Position numbers and translations under genes: made by a program. The notes beneath the pieces were generated by a model, which saw only the letters and a list, made by a program, of their open reading frames with translations, was not told where the DNA came from and did not search any database. Positions 5,126 through 11,814 of a stretch of 11,814 nt of DNA are shown here, piece by piece. The first letter of the stretch is position 1. The number at the start of each line of letters is the position of its first letter. This DNA comes from Paracoccaceae bacterium (GTDB taxonomy: Bacteria; Pseudomonadota; Alphaproteobacteria; Rhodobacterales; Rhodobacteraceae): the NCBI GenBank assembly GCA_025458985.1, contig JALORM010000054.1, positions 1 to 11,814 of the forward strand, read 5' to 3'.

Positions 5126-5989
5126 TCACCGGGCAAGCGTGAGCGTCGTCCACTCCCTGATCTGTTCCAGATGCGAAACGATGAACGCAGCATTAACGTA
5201 AGTGTCAACGATTTCATCGGCCTGTTCGTTGAGAAGGCCGGACAGAACGACCCTTCCGCCCGGAGCGACCGAATCAGCCATCGCCGGAGCAAGCGCGATG
5301 AGCGGCCCCTTCAGGATGTTCGCCAGCACCAGATCGAAGGGGGCCGCCTCGGCCAGGCGGGGGTGGTCGAAACCCCCCGCTTCCAGGCACTCCACGCGAT
5401 CCGCAAGGCCATTGGCCACCAGATTCGCCTGCGCCACCTCGACCGCGACTGGGTCGATGTCCGACGCCAGGACCAGCGCCCCGGGCCAGAGCCGCGCCGC
5501 GGCCATAGCAAGGACCGCCGTGCCGCAGCCGATGTCGGCGATGCGGGCGGGCCGGAAACCCTCGGCCGCCAGCCGGTCGAGCGCCAGCAGACAGCCCTTC
5601 GTCGTCCCGTGGTGGCCGGTGCCGAAGGCCATCGCCGCCTCGATCAGCAGTCCCTCGCGCCCCGGCGGCACGCGGTCTGCATCGTGGCTGCCGTGGACGA
5701 AGAAGCGTCCCGCCTCGACCGGCGCCAGTTCGCGCCGCACATGGGCGACCCAGTCGGTCTCGGGCACTTCCGACACCACGAATTCCGCCGCGCCGTGCGC
5801 GGCCGACAGGAGTGCCAGCGCCACGCGGTCGGGCGGTTCCTCGAAGTAGCCCGCCACCTCGTAGCGGCCCGAGCCGTCCTCGATCTCGAACACCCCCACG
5901 CCCTCGGGGTCCAGCAGCTCCAGCGCGTCGCAGAGCGCCTCGGCGCGGTCCTTGCCGGACAGCGTGGCGATGGCAGTGAAGATGGGCAT
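5126..5989 (-). CDS. prmA: PrmA ribosomal protein L11 methyltransferase
   Basis: PrmA trimethylates ribosomal protein L11 using S-adenosylmethionine. The 287-residue frame is of normal length. The N-terminal L11-recognition domain covers roughly residues 1-100. The class I methyltransferase domain starts with EAAMAFGTGHHGTT (about 117-130), followed by SAM-binding motif I ADIGCGTAVLAMAA (151-164), the acidic motif II SDIDP (176-180) and the catalytic-site motif LANILKGPL (about 222-230). The ATG at 5989 follows GAGGAGG by eight bases, a strong ribosome-binding site. The gene lies 89 bases downstream of msrA on the same strand, so the two may be co-transcribed, with a possible weak promoter in between. 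Nothing looks damaged. Confidence 0.95.
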   Translation of the reverse strand: MPIFTAIATLSGKDRAEALCDALELLDPEGVGVFEIEDGSGRYEVAGYFEEPPDRVALALLSAAHGAAEFVVSEVPETDWVAHVRRELAPVEAGRFFVHGSHDADRVPPGREGLLIEAAMAFGTGHHGTTKGCLLALDRLAAEGFRPARIADIGCGTAVLAMAAARLWPGALVLASDIDPVAVEVAQANLVANGLADRVECLEAGGFDHPRLAEAAPFDLVLANILKGPLIALAPAMADSVAPGGRVVLSGLLNEQADEIVDTYVNAAFIVSHLEQIREWTTLTLAR

Positions 5990-6020
5990 GGGCGCGGCCT
6001 CCTCGACGGGTCGGGCAGCG

Positions 6021-6064
6021 GTTAGGCCGCCCGGGCCGCAGGGTCAAGCGGCCGGCAGGGCCGC
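6021..6064 (-). promoter_or_regulatory. Hairpin and possible promoter between msrA and prmA
   Basis: GCGGCC (6048-6053) and GGCCGC (6059-6064) form a 6-bp stem downstream of msrA, without a T-run. Directly after it on the minus strand TTGACC (6047-6042) is a good -35 element. The best -10 candidate, CCTAAC (6026-6021), sits 15 bases away and matches only three of six positions. This may be a weak prmA promoter behind a weak attenuating hairpin. Confidence 0.3.
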
Positions 6065-6078
6065 GCCCCGGTTCCGCC

Positions 6079-6738
6079 TCAGCCGGCCATCAGCCCCGTC
6101 CCGATGGGACACGACACGCCGGTGCCGCCGACGCCGCAATAGCCGCCGGGGTTCTTGGCGAGGTACTGCTGGTGGTACTCCTCGGCGTAGTAGAACGCAG
6201 GCGCCTCGACGATCTCGGTCGTGATCGCCCCGTAGCCCGCCGCGGAAAGCCGCGGCTGATAGGCGGCCTTCGTCCGCTCGGCCGCCGCGCGCTGATCTGC
6301 GTCGTGGACGTAGATGCCCGAGCGGTACTGCGTGCCGCGGTCGTTGCCCTGGCGCATCCCCTGGGTCGGGTCATGGCCTTCCCAGAACACCTGAAGCAGG
6401 TCCTCGTAGCTGACCTGCGAGGGGTCGAAGACCACGCGCACCACCTCGTTGTGGCCGGTCCGGCCGCTGCAGACCTCTTCGTAGGTCGGGTTCGGCGAAT
6501 AGCCCCCGGCATAGCCGACCGCCGTCATCCAGACGCCCGGCACCTGCCAGAACTTCCGCTCCACCCCCCAGAAGCAGCCCATGCCGAAGGTCGCCTCCCG
6601 GAAGCCGGCCGGCACCTCGCCCTTCAGCGGGCGGCCATTGACGAAATGGGTGGCGGCGGTCGGGATCGCCTGTGCCCGGCCGGGCAGCGCCGCGTCGGGC
6701 GTGACCATCTCCATCTTCTTCGTTCCGAAGCCGAACAT
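6079..6738 (-). CDS. msrA: MsrA peptide-methionine (S)-S-oxide reductase
   Basis: MsrA reduces methionine-S-sulfoxide in proteins and free methionine, repairing oxidative damage, and is recycled by thioredoxin. The catalytic motif GCFWG is present, with the attacking cysteine about residue 55 from the start used here. Two C-terminal recycling cysteines occur in GYCGVGGTGVSCPIG, giving the three-cysteine E. coli-type mechanism. Other family marks are VGYAGG, TGHNEVV, WEGHDPTQ, GTQYRSGIY and YYAEEYHQQYL. I prefer the ATG at 6738 (219 residues, MFGFGTKK...) because AGGGGAG ends six bases upstream. The ATG at 6744 would start directly on that Shine-Dalgarno sequence. A TATATT -10 element lies upstream. 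There is no signal peptide, so it acts in the cytoplasm. Confidence 0.95.
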   Translation of the reverse strand: MFGFGTKKMEMVTPDAALPGRAQAIPTAATHFVNGRPLKGEVPAGFREATFGMGCFWGVERKFWQVPGVWMTAVGYAGGYSPNPTYEEVCSGRTGHNEVVRVVFDPSQVSYEDLLQVFWEGHDPTQGMRQGNDRGTQYRSGIYVHDADQRAAAERTKAAYQPRLSAAGYGAITTEIVEAPAFYYAEEYHQQYLAKNPGGYCGVGGTGVSCPIGTGLMAG

Positions 6739-6767
6739 GCGCATCTCCCCTGGTGGCCCACCCGGGG

Positions 6768-6796
6768 AATATAGGATGCGCTCGGCCCCCCGGCTA
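6768..6796 (-). promoter_or_regulatory. Candidate msrA promoter
   Basis: On the minus strand TATATT (6773-6768) matches five of six -10 positions. Seventeen bases upstream is TAGCCG (6796-6791), which matches only three of six -35 positions, so an activator might be needed. The start would be near 6761, giving a leader of about 23 bases. The -35 overlaps the stop codon of the upstream MFS gene. Confidence 0.4.
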
Positions 6797-8035
6797 CTCT
6801 GCCGGCGCTGGGGCGGCGTAACGCGAGAACACGGTTTCGTTGCCCTTCTCGGGGTGGCGCGGGATCAGAAGGACCAGCCCGACCGACACCGCCGCCAGCC
6901 CCGCGGCCAGCCCGAAGACCGTCGCGGGCGAGATGATCCACAGATAGCCGAGCCCCGCGGGCAGGAACACCGCCGCGATGTGGTTGATGGTGAAGGCGAC
7001 CGCCGCGGTGGGCGCAATGTCGCCGGGGTCGGCGATCTTCTGGAAGTAGGTCTTCAGCGACATCGACAGCGCGAAGAACAGATGGTCGAGGACATAGAGC
7101 GCCGCCGCCACCGCCACGCCCCAGCCGAACCAGTAGATCCCGCCATAGGCCAGGAACACCAGCGTCAGTCCGACATATTCCACGACCTGCACGTTGCGCT
7201 CGCCATAGCGCGCCACCGCCCGGCCCATCATCGGCGCGAAGGCCATGTTGGCTAGGAAGTTGACGATGAACAGGCCGGTCAGCTCGTGCACCTCGAAGCC
7301 GAAGCGCTCGACCATCATGAAGGCGGCAAAGACGACGAAGATCTGCCGCCGGGCGCCCGACAGGAACTGCAGGACATAGTAGAGCCAGTAGCGGCGGCGG
7401 AGCACCAGCCGCTTCAGCTGCGGGTTCGGCGCCTCGAATTGCGGATAGGCGAAGGCGGCCACTGCGACCAGCAGCGCCGTCGCGCCACCCGCCACGACGT
7501 AGACGAAGCCGTAGCTGAGATCGAAGGTCTTCCAGGTGACGACCAGCAGCCCGTAGGCGACCAGCGACGCCGCCGAGCCGACCGCCAGGATCTGCCCCAG
7601 CACGATCGGCGCGCGGTCCTTCGGCAGCCACTGCAGCTGCAGCGACTGGTTCACCGTCTCGTAGTAGTGAAAGCCGATCGAGGACAGGAGCGTCACGAAC
7701 AGAAGCCCCCCGAACGAGGGGAACATCGCCGTGATCGCCGTGGCCACGCCCAGCAGCAGCAGCGACACCACCGCCAGCACCTGCTCGCGCATGACCAGAA
7801 GGATCGCGATGACCCCGATGGCAAGGAAACCCGGAATCTCGCGCACCGTATGGAGCCAGCCGATCTCGACCCCGGTGAACCCCGCAGCCTCGATGACGAA
7901 GTTGTTCAGAAGCGCCGACCAGGTGGCGAAGGAAATCGGCATCGCCGCCGCCATCAGGAACAGAAGCGCCACCGGCTGCCGCCAGAGAGGCAGCGAACCG
8001 GCCTCGGCAAGGGGCAGGATCGTGCGGTGGTTCAT
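6794..8035 (-). CDS. MFS-family transporter, substrate unknown
   Basis: This 413-residue protein has the length and pattern of a major facilitator with 12 membrane segments. By eye, hydrophobic stretches fall near residues 21-46, 64-82, 85-105, 108-126, 143-166, 174-197, 217-238, 245-272, 287-305, 307-326, 343-366 and 371-392, with a basic loop KRLVLRRR (209-215) between the two halves. A conserved-looking patch, FQKIADPGDIAPTAAVAFTI (331-350), precedes segment 11. I see no motif that fixes the substrate. The ATG at 8035 is preceded by GGGAAG only two bases away, a tight spacing, but the next Met is residue 28 inside segment 1, and no start upstream gives a sensible protein. It is divergent from the DUF2339 gene and lies just upstream of msrA. 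Confidence 0.85.
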   Translation of the reverse strand: MNHRTILPLAEAGSLPLWRQPVALLFLMAAAMPISFATWSALLNNFVIEAAGFTGVEIGWLHTVREIPGFLAIGVIAILLVMREQVLAVVSLLLLGVATAITAMFPSFGGLLFVTLLSSIGFHYYETVNQSLQLQWLPKDRAPIVLGQILAVGSAASLVAYGLLVVTWKTFDLSYGFVYVVAGGATALLVAVAAFAYPQFEAPNPQLKRLVLRRRYWLYYVLQFLSGARRQIFVVFAAFMMVERFGFEVHELTGLFIVNFLANMAFAPMMGRAVARYGERNVQVVEYVGLTLVFLAYGGIYWFGWGVAVAAALYVLDHLFFALSMSLKTYFQKIADPGDIAPTAAVAFTINHIAAVFLPAGLGYLWIISPATVFGLAAGLAAVSVGLVLLIPRHPEKGNETVFSRYAAPAPAE

Positions 8036-8279
8036 GGCTTCCCGGATACGCCCCTTCGGCGGGGGGCGCGAGAGGAAACTGCCGGAAGACACCCCCGGCT
8101 GACCGCTGCCTTTACCTGCGCAGACGCCCTCGCGTCCGGCCCGTAGGGCAAGGATGCGCGCCCCCTCCGGCGCGCGGCCGACGGTGGAATACCCTACTGG
8201 CGAACTCCGCGCGATCGCGCTAGCGTGCCCGCCGTTTGCCGCCGGGAAACGAGCGGCCGGGGGCAGGAAGGTACGGGCG
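8036..8279. other. Divergent MFS / DUF2339 intergenic region
   Basis: This 244-bp spacer lies between two divergent genes. It contains a perfect stem, GCGCGCC and GGCGCGC around CCCTCC (8156-8175), and a perfect 12-bp palindrome GCGCGATCGCGC (8209-8220). Near its end it holds AGGAAGG (8265-8271), the ribosome-binding site of the plus-strand gene. I found no convincing -35/-10 pair on either strand. Frames that extend the two genes into this region are codon-bias shadows. Confidence 0.6.
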
Positions 8280-11040
8280 ATGGAAGGGCTTCTGATCCTT
8301 GTTGGGGTCGCGGTCGGGCTTGCCGTGCTCGCCGCCCCGGTCCTTGCGCTCGTCGCGCTCTCCAGCCTCGGCACCCTGCGCAGCCGGGTGACCCTGCTCG
8401 AGGCGCAGCTCGACGCGATCCATGCCGACCGGCGCCAGCGCCCCCCGGCGACGCCAGCTGCCCCCGCCGCTCTGGCGGATGCCACGGCTCCGGCCACCCT
8501 GTCCGACACGTTCCCCGTCGCGGTCCGGGCCGCCGAGCCTGTCGCGTCCGACGCCGTTGCCGACGACGGCGCGGCGGTCGGGCAGGAAGACGCACGCCCG
8601 CCCGTCTCCGGCCCGGAGACGGCCTCCGCCGGCCGCGCCGACCGCCCCTCGCCGGGTCGCCCAGGGACGCCCGCGCCGCCACGCCTCGTCCTCTGGCTGC
8701 GCGACAACTGGATCTACGTGGTCTCGGCCGTCTCGCTTGGTCTCGCAGGGATCTTCCTTGTCCAGTACGGGATCGAGCGCGGGCTGATCTCGCCGGGCCT
8801 GCGCGTTCTCGCTGCCATGGCCTTCGGCAGCGCTCTGGTCTTCGTGGCCGAGAGGATCCGGCGCGGGTCGGGCGACGGCCCCGACAGCACCACCGCCTAT
8901 CTCCCCTCGGTCTTCGCCTCGGCCGGGGTCACGGTCCTCTATGCCGCGGTCCTGGCGGCGCGGGGGCTCTACGGTCTCATCGGCGCCGAGGTGGCCTTCG
9001 GCGGGCTCGTCGCGGTCTCGGGCCTCGCGCTCGTGCTGGGCTGGGTCTATGGCCCGTTCCTTGCCGCGGCGGGTCTTGCCGGCGCTTCGGTCGCGCCGTT
9101 CCTCGTGGGCGGCGAGCCCGGCAGCGCGATGCCGTTCTATGCCTTCTACGGACTTCTCGCCGCCACGGCGCTGGCCATCGACGCGCTGCGCCGCTGGGGC
9201 TGGGTCTCGGCGCTGGGGCTGGCGCTTGCCTACGCCTTCGGATTTGCGGTCCACGCGCAGGGCGGCGAGACGGGCGGCTTCGTCGCACTGCTGGCCTGGC
9301 TGCCCCTGGCCGCCATGGCCCTGCCCCGGCTGGAACTCTGGCCAAGCCACCCCGGCCCGACCCTGACCGAGGCCGCGCGCGCATTGCCCGCGCACCTGAG
9401 CCCCGTGCCGCCGGTCTGGATTGCCGCCGCCGCGCTGGCGGCGTCGTCGGCGATGCTGCTGGTGGTGCCCTTGCATGCCGGTCCGGCCGCCGAGGCGCTG
9501 GCCTTCGCCGTCCTCGCGGGACTTGCCGGCGCGCTTGCGCTCTGGGCGCACCGGGCCGCGGGGCTGGCCGACCTGGCGCTGATCCCGGCCGCTGCCTTCC
9601 TTGCCCTGATCGTGGGTCAGGCCTGGGGCTTCGGCGATCTCTACCAGGCGCACGCCTTCTTCGATCCCGGCGCCGACCCCGAGGCGACCGCCCCCAACAG
9701 CGCAAGCCTCATCCTCGGGCTTGCCGCCGCCGTCACGGTTGCGGCCGCCTGGCGCAGCTTCCGCGCCCCGTTCGGCGCGGCCTGGGCCGCAGGGGCCGCC
9801 GCCTTCGCCCCGGCCGCGGCCATCGCGATCGAGCTCTTCTGGCAGCCCGGCCTTACGATCGGCGCCAATGCCTGGGCCCTGCAGGCCATCGCCCTTGCGG
9901 CGCTGATGACGCTGCTGGCCGAACGCTTCGCCCGCGCCGACGGCAACGACCGCCGCCGCGCCGCCTACGCGACGCTTGCTGCGCTCACGATGATCGCGCT
10001 GTCGCTCTTCATCCTGTTGTCGGGCGAGGCGCTGACCCGCCGCCGCGCTTGACCGGCGCTTCGGCCTGCCCGAGATGGGGCTGTTCCTGCTGGCCGGGGT
10101 GGTGACGCTTGGCTGGCGGCTGGTCCTCGACCCCGGGCTCCTCGCCTATGCCGAAGACCGGACCCTCGGCGCCGCGCTGCTCGCCTTCGGTGCCTCTCTC
10201 GCCGGCCTCGGGGCGGCGCGGGCGATCCTGCCCGAGGACCGGCCCGACACCCGCGCCCTGCTGGAGGCCGCGCTCTGGAGCGTCGGGGCCGCCTTCGCCA
10301 CCGTCCTGATCTGGCGCGGCATCGACGCGATGGGCCCCGGCGACGACTTCGCCTTCCCGGGCCTCGCGCTCATGGGGCTGAGCGGGCTTGCGACCGCGCT
10401 CGCGCAGCTCTGGCGCGCGCAGCGCACGGGGCGGCTGGTCTGGCTCGGCCGGATCCTTGCCGCGGTCTTCGGGCTGATGGCGGGCCTCGTCTTCGGGCTG
10501 ATGGCGGGCCTCGCCTTCCTTGCGGTCCTCATCGCCAACCCGACGACCTTCTTCGGCAGCACGCCGCGCGGCGTCCAGCCGCTCGACACGCTGACGGTCA
10601 CGTACCTTCTGCCCGCCGCCGTCTTCGCGCTGATCGCGCGGCACGCGCGCTGGCTCCGCTGGCGGATCGCCTTCGCCTGGGCCGCGGGCCTCTTCGCGGC
10701 GGTCTGGGTGGCGCTCGAAATCCGCTGGTTCTGGCGGGGGGCCGAGATCGACGGCTATGGCTTCACCCAGCCCGAGCTCTACAGCTACACCGTCGCGCTG
10801 CTGCTGGGCGGGGCGGGGCTGCTCTACCAGGCCCTTGCCCGCCGCAGCGGCCTTCTGCGCCGCGTGGCGATGACGGTGATCGCGGTGACGGTGGCCAAGG
10901 TGTTCCTGGTCGACGCCTCGGGCCTGACGGGGCTTCTGCGCGTCTTTTCGTTCCTGGCGCTGGGGCTGGCGCTGGCGGGCCTTGCCTGGCTGAACCGCTG
11001 GGCGGCGGCGCGTCAGGCCGAGCCTGAAGAGGGCGGCTGA
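8280..11040 (+). pseudogene. DUF2339 large polytopic membrane protein, frameshifted
   Basis: DUF2339 (COG5373-like) proteins are roughly 900-residue inner-membrane proteins of unknown function. The gene starts at ATG 8280, eight bases after AGGAAGG. It opens with a TM segment (3-30), a short coil (31-52), a Pro/Ala/acidic linker (about 53-135) and then the conserved start of the domain, LRDNWIYVVSAVSLGLAGIF (140-159). The first frame stops at TGA 10052 after 590 residues. The family continues immediately in another frame: LDRRFGLPEMGL begins at 10048, and the rest runs to 11040 with the typical C-terminal VAKVFLVDASGLTGLLRVFS motif. The crossover must lie within 10036-10049. The span is 2761 nt, one over a multiple of three. 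Some codons may be missing between ALT and LDRRF. The second part has no ribosome site at its first ATG (10075), so independent translation is unlikely. Confidence 0.85.
10465..10512 (+). repeat. Perfect 24-bp in-frame tandem duplication
   Basis: Two identical 24-bp units (10465-10488 and 10489-10512) encode VFGLMAGL twice in a row inside a membrane segment of the DUF2339 protein. Perfect identity including third codon positions points to a recent duplication. It lengthens the helix by eight residues without breaking the frame. Confidence 0.95.
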
Positions 11041-11049
11041 AGCGCGAAC

Positions 11050-11410
11050 TCAAGCCTCAAGCCACGGCAGCATCCGGCCGGGGATCGCGTCCGACGGCGC
11101 CATGCCGACAAGGCGCGCGCCCATCCGCTCGTAGAAGGGCCGCGCGCCGGGGTCAGACAGGACCAGCGCCCGGCGGGCGCCGCGCGCCGCGGCCGCGGCC
11201 AGCGCATGGGCCAGAAGCGCGCGCCCGAGGCCCAGGCCGATGGCAGGCGGGTCGACGAACATCAGCGCAACCTCCTCGGTGCCCGCGTCGGGCCCGGCCT
11301 CCATCGCCACGACGCCCAGGGCCTGCCCGTCCGCCTCGGCCACGTAGCGCCGACAGCGCCGGTTCTTCGCCGGGCCGCGCAGGGCGGAGGGTGAAGGAGG
11401 GTCGGTCCAT
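11050..11410 (-). pseudogene. GNAT-family N-acetyltransferase with internal frame break
   Basis: GNAT enzymes transfer acetyl from acetyl-CoA to an amine. From ATG 11410 the first 22 residues (MDRPSFTLRPARPGEEPALS then AL) are a normal GNAT beginning. At about 11345 the frame changes: YVAEADGQALGVVAMEA and the remaining core lie in another frame. That core includes the acetyl-CoA loop IGLGLGRALLAHAL and the end DPGARPFYERMGARLVG...LPWLEA, terminating in TGA 11050. The span of 361 nt (about 120 codons) is short for such a protein (usually 150-170). The helix 1-2 region that normally carries substrate contacts (the RSKA.WGY-like part in this subgroup) is missing, so a deletion of roughly 35-45 codons, not a multiple of three nt, is likely. 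The substrate is unknown. It converges with the DUF2339 gene with nine bases between the stops. Confidence 0.75.
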
Positions 11411-11473
11411 GCCCGCAGGATAGCCGCGCCGGGCGGCCAGCGCACCCCGCCCCTGCGCCCGCGGCAAGGCCAC

Positions 11474-11502
11474 TTTACCTGCCCCGGCGCCCTGCCTATA
11501 AC
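11474..11502 (+). promoter_or_regulatory. Probable sigma-70-type promoter of ileS
   Basis: TTTACC (11474-11479) and TATAAC (11497-11502) are separated by exactly 17 bases. The -10 matches five of six consensus positions and the -35 four of six. The start would fall near 11508-11510, giving a leader of about 125 bases before ileS. It is the best-looking promoter in the window. Confidence 0.6.
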
Positions 11503-11509
11503 GCGCCCC

Positions 11510-11557
11510 ATGACCCGGGGCCTCGGCATTCCGCGAATTACCGGCCCGGCGCTCTGA
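11510..11557 (+). CDS. Possible 15-residue leader peptide before ileS
   Basis: An ATG at 11510, at or next to the predicted transcription start, opens MTRGLGIPRITGPAL and stops at TGA 11555-11557. It has no Shine-Dalgarno and would be read as a leaderless message. Two of 15 codons are isoleucine, both ATT, although ATC dominates in this genome. The stop codon lies inside the hairpin GCTCTG/CAGAGC (11551-11567). This hints at Ile-dependent control of ileS, but a chance ORF of this length is quite possible. Confidence 0.25.
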   Translation: MTRGLGIPRITGPAL

Positions 11558-11635
11558 CCGCCAGAGCCGCCGGGACAAGGCGCCTGTCCGCGCCGCGCAC
11601 CCCCCTCCCCGCTTCCATCCGAAAGACCGACCCGC

Positions 11636-11814
11636 ATGTCCGCCGAGACGCCCGACTACCGCCCGACCGTGTTCCTGCCCGAGACCGAGTTCCCGATGCG
11701 CGCCGGGCTTCCCCAGCGCGAGCCCGAGTGGCTGGCCCGGTGGGAGCGGATCGGGGTCTACGACCGGTTGCGGCAGAAGCAGGGCCGCCAGCCCTTCACC
11801 CTGCACGACGGCCC
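11636..11814 (+). CDS. ileS: Isoleucyl-tRNA synthetase, N-terminus only (cut by window edge)
   Basis: IleS charges tRNA-Ile with isoleucine. Only the first 59 codons are present. They read MSAETPDYRPTVFLPETEFP, then MRAGLPQREPEWLARWERIGVY and, at the edge, PFTLHDGP, the residues just before the class I HIGH-containing stretch (PYANGHLHIGH in the family). The FLP.T.FPMRAGLP..EP opening is characteristic of IleS. The ATG at 11636 gives the usual start; only a weak purine stretch (GAAAGA) lies 10-15 bases upstream. The gene is driven by the promoter at 11474-11502 and is divergent from the GNAT gene. Confidence 0.93.
   Translation, partial: MSAETPDYRPTVFLPETEFPMRAGLPQREPEWLARWERIGVYDRLRQKQGRQPFTLHDG

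Larger units (their letters stand above)
11411..11635. other. Divergent GNAT / ileS intergenic region
   Basis: This 225-bp region holds the ileS promoter candidate (11474-11502), a 15-codon ORF (11510-11557) and two hairpins: GCTCTG with CAGAGC (11551-11567) and GGACA with TGTCC (11573-11589). A C-rich tract lies near 11600-11608. On the minus strand a TATCCT (11422-11417) ends six bases before the GNAT ATG, so that gene could be leaderless, but no good -35 accompanies it. Confidence 0.55.

Noticed and set aside
6794..8707. 637-codon version of the MFS protein
   Set aside because: The extra 224 residues are low-complexity Arg/Ser/Ala sequence that crosses the divergent spacer and overlaps the start of the DUF2339 gene; the transporter starts cleanly at 8035.
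8220..9653. Minus-strand open frame of 477 codons opposite the DUF2339 gene
   Set aside because: The composition (Gly/Arg/Gln/Glu-rich, no hydrophobic core) is that of a codon-bias shadow, and the plus strand carries clear family motifs.
10075..11040. Independent 321-residue membrane protein
   Set aside because: Its sequence is the continuation of DUF2339, family sequence begins upstream of its first ATG, and it has no ribosome-binding site.

Overview
The window looks like chromosomal DNA of an alphaproteobacterium of the order Rhodobacterales (Rhodobacter/Paracoccus type). The base composition is very GC-rich, long open frames occur on both strands as codon-bias shadows, and the RuvA, RuvB, RuvC, PrmA, MsrA and IleS proteins carry Rhodobacteraceae-style sequence. 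A perfect CtrA-type box (TTAA-N7-TTAA) is also present. This taxonomic call comes from recalled family features, not from a database search.

Layout. (1) Positions 1-3980, minus strand: a recombination/quality-control block read ruvC, ruvA, htpX, ruvB, then a conserved unknown gene that runs off the left edge. ruvC/ruvA and ruvB/unknown overlap by ATGA. htpX sits between ruvA and ruvB, and a 26-bp tandem repeat lies between htpX and ruvB. ruvB is broken by an apparent 56-nt internal deletion. (2) Positions 3981-4659: a regulatory stretch around a small plus-strand DUF1127 gene, with a CtrA-type box, four consecutive perfect dyads upstream and a hairpin cluster downstream. (3) Positions 4660-8035, minus strand: MFS transporter, msrA, prmA and a small one-TM protein, each separated by short spacers, so partly an operon with internal promoters. 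(4) Positions 8280-11040, plus strand: a large DUF2339 (COG5373-like) polytopic membrane protein, frameshifted near 10040. (5) Positions 11050-11410, minus strand: a GNAT acetyltransferase with an internal frame break. (6) Positions 11411-11814: a good sigma-70-type promoter, a possible 15-residue leader ORF with two Ile codons, and the start of ileS, cut by the right edge.

Most genes are housekeeping: Holliday-junction processing (ruvCAB), membrane proteostasis (htpX), repair of oxidised methionine (msrA), ribosomal protein L11 methylation (prmA) and Ile-tRNA charging (ileS). The most unusual aspect is the number of small rearrangements. Three genes (ruvB, DUF2339, GNAT) each show a frame break; two of these clearly lack internal residues and DUF2339 may. 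All have total length 1 mod 3. Two tight tandem duplications (26 bp and 24 bp) are also present. This is either real slippage-type mutation or an assembly problem, and I cannot tell which from one sequence. I see no CRISPR array, tRNA, rRNA, insertion sequence, phage gene or defence system, and no convincing new multi-gene system.
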